NCBI RefSeq assembly: GCF_958295425.1
Contig: NC_081141.1
Coordinates: forward strand, 29,611,342-29,675,341
Direction: 5' to 3'
Source of the DNA: Solea solea
Lineage: Eukaryota > Chordata > Actinopteri > Pleuronectiformes > Soleidae
DNA: 64,000 nt
Positions 48,101 to 60,479 of the stretch are shown here, piece after piece. The notes below the pieces were generated by a model. The model did not search any database and was not told the origin of the DNA. It worked only from the letters and a program-made list of their open reading frames with translations. The number at the start of each line of letters is the position of its first letter. The stretch's first letter is position 1. The position numbers and the translations under genes are program-made.

Positions 48101-51100
48101 AAAGTCATACTATAGTGTATCATACAAAATTTGACAAAAAAGTCATACTATAGTATGTCGTCCAAATTTTGACAAAAAAGTCATACTATAGTGTGTCGTC
48201 CAAATTTTGACAAAAAAGTCATAGTATAGTATGTCGTCCAAAATTGGTCCAAAAAGTCATAGTATAGTATGTCGTCCAAAATCACCCAAAAACGTCATAG
48301 TATAGTATGTCGTCCAAAATCACCCAAAAACGTCATAGTATAGTATGTCGTCCAAAATCAGTCAAAAATGTCATAGTATAGTATGTCGTCCCAATTTTGA
48401 CAAAAAGTCATACTATGGTATGTCGTCCAGATTTTTACAAAAAAGTCATACTATAGTGTGTCGTCCAAAATTTGACATAAAAAAGTAATACTATAGTGTG
48501 TCGTCCAAATTTTGACAAAAAAGTCATACCATAGTTTGTCGTCCAAATTTTGACAAAAGTCATACTATAGTTTATCATACAAAATTTGACAAAAAAGTCA
48601 TAGTAGTATGTCTTCCAAATTTTGACAAAAAGTCATACAATGATATGACGTAAAAATTGGAGAGCATGTCGTCCAAATTTTGATTGAAGTCATACTATGG
48701 TATGTCATACAAAATTTGACAAAAAAGTCACATAGTATGTTGTACAAAATTTTACAAAAAAGTCATTGTATAGCATGTCGTACAAAATTTGATACAAAAA
48801 GTCATACTTTAGTATGTCGTCCAAAATTTGACAAAAAAGTCATACTATAGTTTGTCGTCCAAATTTTGACAAAAAAGTCATACTATAGTGTATCGTACAA
48901 AATTTGACAAAAAAGTCATAGAAGTATGTCGTCTAAATTTTGACAAAAAGGTCATAGTATAGCATGTCGTCCAAATTTTGACAAAAAAGTCATACTATAG
49001 TGTATCATACAAAATTTGACAAAAAAGTCATAGTAGTATGTCTTCCAAATTTTGACAAAAAGTCATACAATGATATGACGTAAAAATTGGAGAGCATGTT
49101 GTCCAAATTTTGATTGAAGTCATACTATGGTATGTCATACAAAATTTGACAAAAAAGTCACATAGTATGTTGTACAAAATTTTACAAAAAAGTCATTGTA
49201 TAGCATGTCGTCCAAATTTTGACAAAAAAGTCATAGTATAGCATGTCGTCCAAATTTTGACAAAAAAGTCATACAATGATATGACGTAAAAATTGGAGAG
49301 CATGTCGTCCAAATTTTGGATTGAAAAGTCATACTATGGTATGTCGTCCAAAATTTGACAAAAAAGTCATACTTTAGTATGTCGTCCAAATTTTGACAAA
49401 AAAGTCATACTATAATATGTTGTCCAAATTTTGACAAAAAAGTCATACTATAGTGTATCGTACAAAATTTGACAAAAAAAGTCATAGTAGTATGTCGTCC
49501 AAATGTTGACAAAAAAGTCATAGTATATAGCATGTCGTCCAAATTTTGACAAAAAAGTCATAGTATAGCATGTCGTCCAAATTTTGACAAAAAAGTCATA
49601 GTATAGCATGTCGTCCAAATTTTGACAAAAAAGTCATAGTATAGCATGTCCTCCAAATTTTGACAAAAAAGTCATAGTATAATATGACGTCAAAAATTTG
49701 ACAAAAAAGTCATAGTATAGCATGTAGTCCAACTTTTGACAAAAAAGTATAGTATAGCATGTCGTCCAAATTTTGACAAAAAGTCATAGTATAGTATGTC
49801 GTCCAAAATTTGATAAAAAGTCATACTACAATATGACGTCAAAAACTTGACAAAAAAGTCATAGTATAGCATATAGTCCAAATTTTGATAAAGTCATACT
49901 ACAATATGACGTCAAAAACTTGACAAAAAAGTCATAGTATAGCATGTAGTCCAAATTTTGACAAAAAAGTCATACTACAATATGACGTCAAAAACTTGAC
50001 AAAAAAGTCATAGTATAGCATGTAGTCCAAATTTTGACAAAAAAAAGTCATACTATAATATGACGTCTAAAATTTGACAGTCATACTATAGCATGTCGTA
50101 TAAAATTTGTACGTCCAAATTTTGAAAAAAGTCAGTATAGTGTCGTCCAAATTTTGACAAAAAAGTCATACTATAGTTTGTCGTACAAAATTTGACAAAA
50201 AAGTCATAGAAGTATGTCGTACAAAATTTGATAGAAAGTCATTCTTTAGTAAGTTGTCCAAACTTTGACAAAAATGTCATACTTTAGTATGTCGTCCAAA
50301 ATTTGACAAAAAAGTCATAGTATAGCATGTTGTCCAAATTTTGACAAAAAAGTCATAGTATAGCACGTCGTCCAAATTTTGACAAAAAAGTCATACAATG
50401 ATATGACGTAAAAATTGGAGAGCATGTCGTCCAAATTTTGATTGAAAAGTCATACTATGGTATGTCGTCCAAAATTTGACAAAAAAGTCATTGTATAGCA
50501 TGTCGTCCAAAATTTGATACAAAAAGTCATTCTTTAGTATGTCGTCCAAAATTTGACAAAAAAGTCATACTACAATATGACGTCAAAAACTTGACAAAAA
50601 AGTCATACTATAATATGTTGTCCAAATTTTGACAAAAAAGTCATACTATAGTGTATCGTACAAAATTTGACAAAAAAAGTCATAGTAGTATGTCGTCCAA
50701 ATGTTGACAAAAAAGTCATAGTATATAGCATGTCGTCCAAATTTTGACAAAAAAGTCATAGTATAGCATGTCGTCCAAATTTTGACAAAAAAGTCATAGT
50801 ATAGCATGTCCTCCAAATTTTGACAAAAAAGTCATAGTATAATATGACGTCAAAAATTTGACAAAAAAGTCATAGTATAGCATGTAGTCCAACTTTTGAC
50901 AAAAAAGTATAGTATAGCATGTCGTCCAAATTTTGACAAAAAGTCATAGTATAGTATGTCGTCCAAAATTTGATAAAAAGTCATACTACAATATGACGTC
51001 AAAAACTTGACAAAAAAGTCATAGTATAGCATATAGTCCAAATTTTGATAAAGTCATACTACAATATGACGTCAAAAACTTGACAAAAAAGTCATAGTAT

Positions 51101-54100
51101 AGCATGTAGTCCAAATTTTGACAAAAAAGTCATACTACAATATGACGTCAAAAACTTGACAAAAAAGTCATAGTATAGCATGTAGTCCAAATTTTGACAA
51201 AAAAAGTCATACTATAATATGACGTCTAAAATTTGACAGTCATACTATAGCATGTCGTATAAAATTTGTACGTCCAAATTTTGAAAAAAGTCAGTATAGT
51301 GTCGTCCAAATTTTGACAAAAAAGTCATACTATAGTTTGTCGTACAAAATTTGACAAAAAAGTCATAGAAGTATGTCGTACAAAATTTGATAGAAAGTCA
51401 TTCTTTAGTAAGTTGTCCAAACTTTGACAAAAATGTCATACTTTAGTATGTCGTCCAAAATTTGACAAAAAAGTCATAGTATAGCATGTCGTCCAAATTT
51501 TGACAAAAAAGTCATAGTATAGCACGTCGTCCAAATTTTGACAAAAAAGTCATACAATGATATGACGTAAAAATTGGAGAGCATGTCGTCCAAATTTTGA
51601 TTGAAAAGTCATACTATGGTATGTCGTCCAAAATTTGACAAAAAAGTCATTGTATAGCATGTCGTCCAAAATTTGATACAAAAAGTCATTCTTTAGTATG
51701 TCGTCCAAAATTTGACAAAAAAGTCATACTACAATATGACGTCAAAAACTTGACAAAAAAGTCATAGTATAGCATGTAGTCCTAATTTTGACAAAAAAAG
51801 TCATACTATAATATGACGTCTGAAATTTGACAGTCATACTATAGCATGTCGTATAAAATTTGTACGTCCAAATTTTGAAAAAAGTCAGTATAGTGTCGTC
51901 CAAATTTTGACAAAAAAGTCATACTATAGTTTGTCGTACAAAATTTGACAAAAAAGTCATAGAAGTATGTCGTACAAAATTTGATAGAAAGTCATTCTTT
52001 AGTAAGTTGTCCAAACTTTGACAAAAATGTCATACTTTAGTATGTCGTCCAAAATTTGACAATAAAGTCATAGTATAGCATGTCGTCCAAATTTTGACAA
52101 AAAAGTCATAGTATAGCACGTCGTCCAAATTTTGACAAAAAGTCATACAATGATATGACGTAAAAATTGGAGAGCATGTCGTCCAAATTTTGATTGAAAA
52201 GTCATACTATGGTATGTCGTCCAAAATTTTACAAAAAAGTCATTGTATAGCATGTCGTCCAAAATTTGATACAAAAAGTCATTCTTTAGTATGTCGTCCA
52301 AAATTTGACAAAAAAGTCATACTTTAGTATGTCGTCCAAACGTTGACAAAAAAGTCATACTATAGTATGTCGTACAACATTTGACAAAAGTCATAGTACA
52401 ATTTGGACAACCCAAATTTTGACAAAAAAGTCATACTATAATATGACGTCTAAAATTTGACAAAAAGTCATACTTTAGCATGTCGTCCAAAGTTTGACAA
52501 AAAGTCCTACCATAATACGACGTCAAAAATTTGACAAAAAATTCATAGTATAGTATGTCGTTAAATATTTGACAAAACAAGTTTGATGCACTTATTTCAA
52601 TCAAGGAAACTTAAGTTATTCACTCTTTTAAGTCCATCTGTTTACATAATTTGGCTCACATGAAAAATGGGTTCAAACTAAAGGTGCTATCTTCTATGTT
52701 GTGAATCAGATCCAGATGTAAAAGCTGAAATCTTTTGTCTTATATTCATCTTTTGATGTCAAACCCAAATATTTTCAGTTTATGGTGAAAATAAAGGAAT
52801 TGGCCTCCCTGTTCAAATTCTATAGGAGAAACTGTACATATATACATGTGTGTATGTGTATATATACTGACATAAATAACAATAGAAACAATATTAGGGG
52901 AAACAGATGATATGGAGACACACACACACACACACACAAAGAAAACTTGACAGATTTAAAGCAGCTATATGTGAGATGTTGACAACTGTAGCCCCTAGTG
53001 TTAGAAAAAGGTACTGCAGTAGAAATGAGTGTGAATGTAAAACTTGAGTCTGACCTGGAAAATATCGTTCAGGAACTTTAGAGACGTAGAAAATCAGCGC
53101 TACCGTTGCGATGACATACATTCCCAAGATACGAGGAAGAAACGCCTGAAGAACAATAGATAAATCAACATCATTACACACGATTTATAATAAAGAATAA
53201 AAAACCTTTCTGGAAATGTTCATTTGAGCTTTTTCAGTAAAGGGACATGCATATTAAAGGGCCACTTCACCCCTAAAACATATAGAGTTTTATACAGAGA
53301 TAAAGAGCAGATTAATGCCTCATTCACAGAACAACACAGCAAAATAAAATAGTCCACATCAAAGTGTAAAATAAAATCCCTGCACAGGTTAGAAAATCAA
53401 AGTCACTACACCTTAACTGCAAAAAGAAAACAAACTAAAGAGTGTGAAAAGAAAACACTGTAGAAGTTTCATAAAGACCTCATGGTTTTTTCTTCATTTG
53501 ACCAAGTGTAAATATGTGTGAAACAGCCCTTTAATAAAGATTCAAACATGTAAATATGTCACTTTACAGCTGAGACAGGTTCATGTTAGAAGAAACACAA
53601 AAACAAAGGGACCATCCAGGGGTTTCTGAGGTGTGGGTGTGTTGCCGGGGCAGAAGTGGGCGTGTCTGACCTGTACGAGCTCGGGGGAGGAGCCTCCCGT
53701 GATGTAGATCCAGTGGACGGTGGGGACGAGGCCGTAAACGGCCACCGAGCAGAAGATAAGCGAGCGCAGCTGTTTCCACTGTTTACTGAGGAAGTGAGGA
53801 TGAATCTGAGCGAAGAAGACGGCGACGATCATCGCCAACACGCTCAGCAGGTAAACCTGACGCCAGTACTGCAGGACACACAGGTCAACACAGGCAAGAC
53901 ATTAAGAGGTTTTATAAAAAACATAAGCAATTATTCAAAACAAACAAAAGAAAATTAATTAATGAACATTTTCCCTGATAAAGATGATTGTAAAACTGCA
54001 ACGATTCATCTGCCATTAACTTAAATATTCACATTTAAGAAGCTGAAAATGACAGAAAGTAGAAAATATTCACATTTAAGAAGCTGAAGAATGAGAGAAA

Positions 54101-56986
54101 GTAGAAAATATTCACATTTAAGAAGCTGAAAAATGACAGAAAGTGGAAAATATTCACATTTAAGAAGCTGAAAAATGATAAAGTAGAAAATATTGATATT
54201 TAAGAAGCTGAAAAATGACAGTAGAATATATTCAAATTTAAGAAGCTGAAAAATGACAGAAAGTGGAAAATATTCACATTTAAGAAGCTGAAAAATTACA
54301 AACTAGAAAAATTCACATTTAAGAAGCTGAAAAATGACAGAGTAGAAAGTATTCACATTTAAGAAGCTGAAAATGACAGAAAGTGGAAAATATTCACATT
54401 TAAGAAGCTGAAATATGACAGAAAGTAGAAAATATTCACATTCAAGAAGCTGATAAATGACAGAAAGTAGAAAATATTCACATTCAAGAAGCAGAAAAAT
54501 TACAGAAAGTAGAAAATATTCACATTCAAGAAGCAGAAAAATGACAGAAAGTAAAAATATTCACATTTGAGAAGCTGAAAAATGTCAAGTGGAAAATATT
54601 CACATTTTAGAAGCTGAAAAATGACAGAAAGTGGAAAATATTCACATTTTAGAAGCTAAAAAATGACAGAAAGTGGAAAATATTCACATTTAAGAAGCTA
54701 AAAAATGACAGAAAGTGGAAAATATTCACATTTAAGAAGCTGAAAAATGACAGAAAGTAAAAATATTCACATTTAAGAAGCTGATAAATGTCCAGTGGAA
54801 AATATTCACATTTAAGAAGCTGAAAAATGACAGAAAGTGGAAAATATTCACATTTAAGAAGCTGAAAAATGTCAAGTGGAAAATATTCACATTTTAGAAG
54901 CTGAAAAATGACAGAAAGTGGAAAATATTCACATTTCAGAAGCTAAAAAATGACAGAAAGTGGAAAATATTCACATTTAAGAAGCTAAAAAATGACAGAA
55001 AGTGGAAAATATTCACATTTAAGAAGCTGAAAAATGACAGAAAGTAAAAATATTCACATTTAAGAAGCTGATAAATGTCCAGTGGAAAATATTCACATTT
55101 AAGAAGCTGAAAAATGACAGAAAGTGGAAAATATTCACATTTAAGGAGCTGAAAAATGACAGAGTAGAAAATATTGACATTTAAGAAGCTGAAAAATGAC
55201 AAACTAGAACATATTCATATTTAAGAAGCTGAAAAATTACAAACTAGAAAATATTCACATTTAAGAAGCTGACAATGACAGACAGTAGAAAATATTCACA
55301 TTTAAGAAGCTGAAAAATGACAGAAAGTAGAAAATATTCACATTTAAGAAGCTGAAAAACGACAGAAAGTAGAAAATATTCACATTTAAGAAGCTAAAAA
55401 AATGACAGAAAGTGGAAAATATTCACGTTTAAGAAGCTGAAAAATGACAGAGTAGAAAATATTCACATTTAAGAAGCTGAAAAATGACAAACTGGAACAT
55501 ATTCATATTTAAGAAGCTGAAAAATGACAGAAAGTAGAAAATATCACATTTAAGAAGCTGAAAATGTCAAGAAGCAGAAAATATTCTGAGAAGCTGAAAT
55601 AACAGAGTAGAAAATATTCACATTTAAGAAGCTGAAAAATGACAGAAACTAGGAAATATTACATTTAAAAAGCTAAAAATGACAGAAAGTAGAAAATATT
55701 CACATTTAAGAAGCTGAAAAATGAACGAAACAACTCATTAATTATAATAATAATCATGTTTCAGCTCGAAATTGATCAAAATAGACTCCTATTTTTCCAA
55801 CTCTCTTAATAGATATTTAAATAGAATTCTAAATAAAAATTTGATACAAAAATTGAGGTATAATTGTTCTGAGCTAAATTAATCCTGTTAATTCTGTTAA
55901 TCCTGCAACACAAACACAGTGACGACATGTAGAATTGAAATATAAAAAAAAAAAGGATCATGATTACATAGTTTAGTTTCTAACCATTTTGAAGATGACT
56001 TCAGATTAAATAAAAGTCTCTTCTTTTAGTTTCATAATTTTTAATAATGTAAAGATTCTGCTTCAGTTGCTTTTGTGTTAAAAATCAAACGTGATTCTGA
56101 ATAAATCAGGTTTCATGAATCTCATGTAAAAAGTAAACTATTGTTATTTATTGTTGTTAAAGTAAAAGTGTGTTTATCACAGTCCAGAGAGAGTGGGGAC
56201 GTAAAGTCTTTCTGTGTAAAGTGTTAAAGTCTGGACGGCCTCGTCTCCGTCCCTTCTGTCCGTCTGTGTGGATCCAGGCCTCGGTCCAGTCACACGTCCT
56301 CATGTGTTGAGTCCTGCTGAATTTCACAGTGAATAAATTTGCACCAGAAGAAACGAGGCAGAAAAACGCGGCCTTGCGTCGAGCGACGGCAGCCAAATTT
56401 CTCCCAGAGAAAAGAAGCCGAGCAGAGAACAGACACCGTGTTCTTTCCTCCACAGACACGGAGCGTCTCAGAGACCCACTTTGCTTTTTCTAAATATAAA
56501 AAGCAGTTTTCTCCTTGGGGACTTGGCGTCCCGCAGGAGAGCAGCCACCCAGCAGTGGAGCCCCAGTCTTGGCACGGACGCGGGCCTTCGCACCGAGACG
56601 CGGCGCAGACTCGCGAGCGTCATATGGTCGGGAACAGGAGTGACGGACGGCGCCGTGAACGCGGCCATCTGGTTTGAGCTGGAGCAGATTTCTGCTGCGT
56701 TCTGGGGCAAAATAACCCGGCGCTTCCAATATGCGGGGGAAAGCGCGCAGCGAGGAGCGCGGCCAAGTTTAAAAAAACAGAAAAGAAGAAACAGGGTGGT
56801 GGGCGGCTGGAATGAGGAACTGAAACTGGCTTGTGTCATCGGAGGCTGGATTCCAAACGACGAGCGCAGAGAAGGTGTCGTGTCGCTTATTCACCAGGAA
56901 CAATGAGTCACTCACTGAGCCAGACGGTGGCGCCGCTTCAGCTTTAATCAATTACTCAAGTTACTGCTACTGCTGCTACTGCTGCT

Positions 56987-57017
<31 letters not shown>

Positions 57018-58537
57018 ATGATGAAGAGTCTCCAGAGACAACGACGTCTTTACAGCAACAAGCATCAAACACAGAAACCGTCTTTGTTTTTTCACACGTG
57101 TTAAAAAGGAGAATAATAATGAACTGATTCAGATTTAAATTTCACTTGACTTTTATATTTACAAAGCACTTTGATTTAAAAAGTGAAAACAAGACTTTCT
57201 CTTTTGTCCAAAGCAACAATGAAAACGTTGCATTTATGTATAATTAATGAGTATAAAACACTGATCAATAAATAATAGAATCAATAAATGACAGCCTTTG
57301 CAGCTTTTATCTGAATTGTTTTTCATTACTATTTTGGTTTGGAAGTGAATAATATAATTTATATTCAACACAAAAATGTATATCATTAGATTAAAATATA
57401 TATTAAATGAAATCATTTATGGATGTCTTATAGTTATATTAAATTATGATTATACAATATAACTCATTTCCTCAATCACCAGAGAAACAAACATTTGAGT
57501 GATTTACAGGAATCAATGACTGCAATGAAGAAAAGATCATTAATCACTTTAGTTTCTTTGATTTTCCAGCTTCTTAAATGTGAAGATTTTTCTTTTCTTT
57601 GCGCCATAAAAACAAAGAAATCATTGAAACGTTAGAGATCATCATCAAACCACTAATTAATGAATGGATCATTAAAATAAGTGTTAGTTATTTGCAGCTC
57701 CTCTAGAATCATTTTCTATTGATTCTTTTGTCATTTTTAAAATCATTTTAAAACACAGATGTTTGTAAATAAATAAATAAAGCAGCTTTTTGACAATTTG
57801 ACTCTTGTTAAATCTCAGCTAAATAAATACATTTCTATTCTTATATTAAAAGCATCAAATACATAAATCACAGACTTCTCTGTCTAAACATTAACACAAA
57901 CTGACGATTACAGGAAAAATATATTCTTGAGATTTAGAAAACAAAAACTAAATCAATAAAATCTCATAACTAATCTCTTTATTTTAATCTTTTTTAACCG
58001 TTACATTAAATGTGCATGTTGTTTAAATGTATCTTTTCATATTGAATATGGAATTAATTCAGATTATTTTTTTAAATAATAATTTTAATTATTCATTTAA
58101 AATCCACTTCATGTTTTGAGACTAAAACAGGAAGTGATAAACATCTGCCTCAGTGTAACCATGGCAACGGGAAACGCGTCAATGAACTCACGTTGTTGCA
58201 GTAGAAGGTGTAGAAGACTCCGGGGACGTAACAACCCAGGATCCCGACGGACACGCCAGCGCAGTCCAGCGCCATCCAGCGGCGAGCGGTTTTCTCTGAG
58301 CGGTGACAGCAGAAGACGTGATAACACACGGAACACAGGAGACACACCTGAGACACCAGAGACATGAGACAGGAGAGACACAGTTTATAAACTCACACCA
58401 AACCTCAGAGAGGCACAGGAGCTGCTGGTCCTCTGCTGCCTCGTGTGGTCACTATGTGTCACTGAGTTAAGTCTAAATGAAATATGTGTAAAGCTGAATT
58501 CACTCAAATCAGACATTTGAACTCAGTGATGGAGGCA

Positions 58538-58596
<59 letters not shown>

Positions 58597-60081
58597 TGTT
58601 AAAATCACTGATTTTCTCTATGAACTTTGGTGTGGGAGAGTGAGTGCTTTACAGACTTCTGTCTGACAGTGAGATAAAGACGTGAACGCGTTCTGAAGAT
58701 ATCGCAGACTTAAACTGACGTAGATTTTATGACGCAAGTCTTTGGTTTAGTGAATAAAAATCTGCTTTTTCTCCTTGTGTGTCTGTTGGCAGCCATTTTG
58801 TTTTGATGGAGACTCAGGTTGTGTCTTCACATGTTTCTGTGCCTCAGACTTTTACTCCAGTGTCTCACTATCTATCGTTTTCTCACAGTTTCACTCACAC
58901 AACTGAACAGACCAGTTGATCCATGTCATGTGACGGAGCGGCTCAGTTCTTCAACAGTGATGTTTTAACGTGTGAGTGAACTCAGTAAAGTCACGTACCT
59001 GGAAACAGAAGAGTCCGATGGAGTAGATGACGTAATCTTCTCTGGAGGCGCCGAGTGCCGGCAGCACGGACGCCATGTTGTAGACGCCGAGACAGAAGAA
59101 GAGCAGGAAACCGAGCAAATGACTCCAGATATTCACTGTCTCATTGGACAGAATGAAGAGGCTGAGGAGTTTAAAACAACAGTCACTGCAGACACCCATC
59201 TCATTTATATCATCAAAAATCAATCATCTGATCAGTAATCAGACTCCATCAAAAACATATTTAAATGTATTTTATAATCAGATGTTTATTCATTAAAAAC
59301 AACACAAGTCAAAAGTTGATTCTAATTTTGATATGATGTGAATATCTTCTATATTTCCACATGATGTATGTAATTATTTATACATTTACACTGACCAATA
59401 TTATCAGTATGAGCTCTCCGATTATGTGGTTTATGAATATTTCTCTGTGTGATTTCATTTTTTTTTTTTAATTTCTTTGTTTTATTTTTTAATTTAAAAA
59501 AGCTCAGCTAAATAAATATGCTTACATTTCTCAAATTAAAAGCATCAAATAAATGACTAATTCACTTCTGGATCCAAACATTATTGTGTTGTAAATGTTT
59601 CTGTAATATATAGAATTATATATATAAACAAACAAAGTGCAGTTAGTCAGGTTGTAATTGTTGTGTTAAAATGCGCAGATGATGGGATTTTACACTGTAT
59701 TCTGTACATTGTATGTATACTTCACTTCTGTGGTGTAAATAAAGGTTATATAAAATAAGAATGAAATGATTTTGCTCTTTTTGTTTGGTCTGAAATAAAG
59801 AAACACTGAGCTGAGTTTTACATAAATCCGCTGATTAAAACAATGACGACACTGTGCATTTGGATAAAGAAAGATAATAAAAACCTGCTGATGCAGAGTC
59901 TGGAGGGCAGGTAGGCTCTGTATCCGTCTGTGATGTAAGGGTTTTCTCTGAGAAACACAGGGATCTGCTCATACGTGTACAGTCGGATGCCTCGAGGTGC
60001 CAGAACAGGCCAGTACTGATAACCAGCTCCCAGCTCCATGTAGTGAGACGCCTGCGCCTTTTTCTGCACCTTCTGAGGCAT
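39056..60081 (-). CDS. PAQR3: PAQR3 (RKTG), six coding exons, 315 aa
   Basis: Member of the progestin and adipoQ receptor family (HlyIII-like seven-transmembrane fold). In mammals it is a Golgi protein that holds Raf kinases at the Golgi and dampens ERK signalling. Coding exons (- strand order): 60081-59885, 59161-58999, 58347-58192, 53868-53671, 53145-53055, 39198-39056. Phases agree and total 948 nt; human is 311 aa. The N-terminus has YQYWPVLAPRGIRLYTYEQI and ITDGYRAYLPSRLCI. Family metal-site residues are present: Ser79/His80 (NETVNIWSHLLG), Asp148 (RRWMALDCAG), and His278/His282 (SSHQLFHLL). The start is the first ATG, with G at -3. The gene converges on BMP2K, as in human. The last intron is swollen by a satellite array. 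Confidence 0.96.
39271..52579. repeat. 13.3-kb satellite array of a 38-bp unit in the last PAQR3 intron
   Basis: Unit GTCATAGTATAGTATGTCGT then CCAAATTTTGACAAAAAA, about 350 copies. Variable positions fall mainly in the second half (AATCACCC, AATCACAC, AATCGGTC, AATTGGTCC, AATTTTGAC) and the core (CATAGTATAGTATG, the palindrome CATACTATAGTATG, TATAGCATG). The left and centre (to about 47.5 kb) are more uniform; the right (47.6-52.6 kb) holds more divergent units and large internal duplications. The array starts about 70 nt upstream of the last exon's acceptor. Short frames inside it are not genes. Confidence 0.97.
53055..53145 (-). CDS. PAQR3: PAQR3 coding exon 5
   Basis: Acceptor TTCTTCAG precedes 53145; donor CCAG|GTCAGA lies after 53055. 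It encodes AFLPRILGMYVIATVALIFY and VSKVPERYFP, a transmembrane helix plus the conserved KVPERYFPG motif. Confidence 0.94.
53671..53868 (-). CDS. PAQR3: PAQR3 coding exon 4
   Basis: Acceptor TCCTGCAG precedes 53868; donor ACAG|GTCAGA follows 53671. The 198-nt exon is phase 0-0. It encodes YWRQVYLLSVLAMIVAVFFA, QIHPHFLSKQWKQLRSLIFC and SVAVYGLVPTVHWIYITGG, covering two to three membrane segments. Confidence 0.95.
54010..55735. repeat. About 40-bp minisatellite amplified from a dispersed repeat
   Basis: Unit AAAATATTCACATTTAAGAA then GCTGAAAAATGACAGAAAGT(GG), about 43 copies with indels. The same unit sequence appears once inside many dispersed copies in the window (for example about 1850, 2825, 5965, 27030), so the array is an expansion of one segment of that repeat. 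Confidence 0.93.
56200..56960. other. GC/CpG-rich island of unknown nature inside PAQR3 intron 3
   Basis: About 760 bp of clearly higher G+C and CpG content interrupts AT-rich intron. It is open over 100 codons on both strands in places, for example + strand 56481-56906 and - strand 56468-56839. The translations show no domain that I recognise. It could be an alternative promoter, a CpG-rich repeat fragment or a retrocopy. Confidence 0.45.
58192..58347 (-). CDS. PAQR3: PAQR3 coding exon 3
   Basis: Acceptor GTCTCAG precedes 58347; donor AAC|GTGAGT follows 58192. The 156-nt exon is phase 0-0. It encodes VCLLCSVCYHVFCCHRSEKT, ARRWMALDCAGVSVGILGCY and VPGVFYTFYCNN, with the family aspartate (Asp148). 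Confidence 0.95.
58385..58735. mobile_element. Dispersed repeat with inverted ends, copy in PAQR3 intron 2
   Basis: Left motif CTCACACCAAACCTCAGAGA, internal CTCTGCTGCCTCGTGTGGTC and a (GT)n run (58540-58592), right motif GGTGTGGGAGAGTGAGTG then CAGTGAGATAAAGACGTGAA. This is the same layout as the BMP2K intronic copies. Confidence 0.6.
58999..59161 (-). CDS. PAQR3: PAQR3 coding exon 2
   Basis: Acceptor CTCCTCAG precedes 59161; donor CCAG|GTACGT follows 58999. It encodes SLFILSNETVNIWSHLLGFL, LFFCLGVYNMASVLPALGAS and REDYVIYSIGLFCFQ, with the first transmembrane helix and family Ser/His. Confidence 0.95.
59162..59884 (-). other. PAQR3: PAQR3 intron 1
   Basis: AT-rich unique sequence with short poly(T) and AT runs. 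Nothing gene-like or clearly repetitive is seen. Confidence 0.6.
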
Positions 60082-60129
60082 GACTGTGTCTCAGGGCTGA
60101 GGAGTCCACTTCACTGTGACCTGGAGCTG
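59885..60129 (-). CDS. PAQR3: PAQR3 first coding exon
   Basis: The ATG is at 60081-60079 and the donor AGCAG|GTTTTT follows 59885 (phase 2). A plausible acceptor TTTCTCAGCAG ends near 60130, giving a short 5' UTR part. The exon encodes the cytosolic N-terminus MPQKVQKKAQASHYMELGAG and YQYWPVLAPRGIRLYTYEQI. The coding part is firm; the 5' edge is inferred. Confidence 0.88.
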
Positions 60130-60479
60130 CTGAGAAACCACGGCACAGAAAAATCACTATAACACGAGTGACTGAACAGCAGAGAGAGATTTAACAATAA
60201 TTTAAGGTGTTAACTGACCACGGTGACCAACACAGATACAAATAAATCTTTTAACTATTAACTGAGAATATTTGTGTCACAATTAGGGCTGTAATTATCT
60301 TTTATTTTAATAATTAATAAATCATTTGGTCCATAAAATGTCAGAAAATGTGTACAAATATTGATCAGTGTTTGTCAAACGTGAAAATGAGGACGTTCTC
60401 AAACGTCTTGTTTTTGACCACAAACCAAAATGATTCAGTTTGAATCGTTTCTTTGTTTTATGGAGCAAAGAAACTATAT

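Larger units (their letters stand above)
53869..58191 (-). other. PAQR3: PAQR3 intron 3 (4.3 kb)
   Basis: It contains the 40-bp minisatellite at 54010-55735, a GC-rich island at about 56200-56960, a CTG/ATG trinucleotide tract (about 56964-57023) and AT-rich unique DNA with a dispersed AATATTCACATTT-type copy (about 57540-57700). No gene is supported. Confidence 0.7.

Noticed and set aside
49690..51041. Two identical 63-residue - strand frames in the satellite
   Set aside because: They are satellite translations. Their identity reflects the 1.16-kb duplication, not a gene family.
39271..52579. CRISPR-like array of short repeats
   Set aside because: The units are contiguous and similar over their whole length with no unique spacers, and the genome is a vertebrate. 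It is a satellite.
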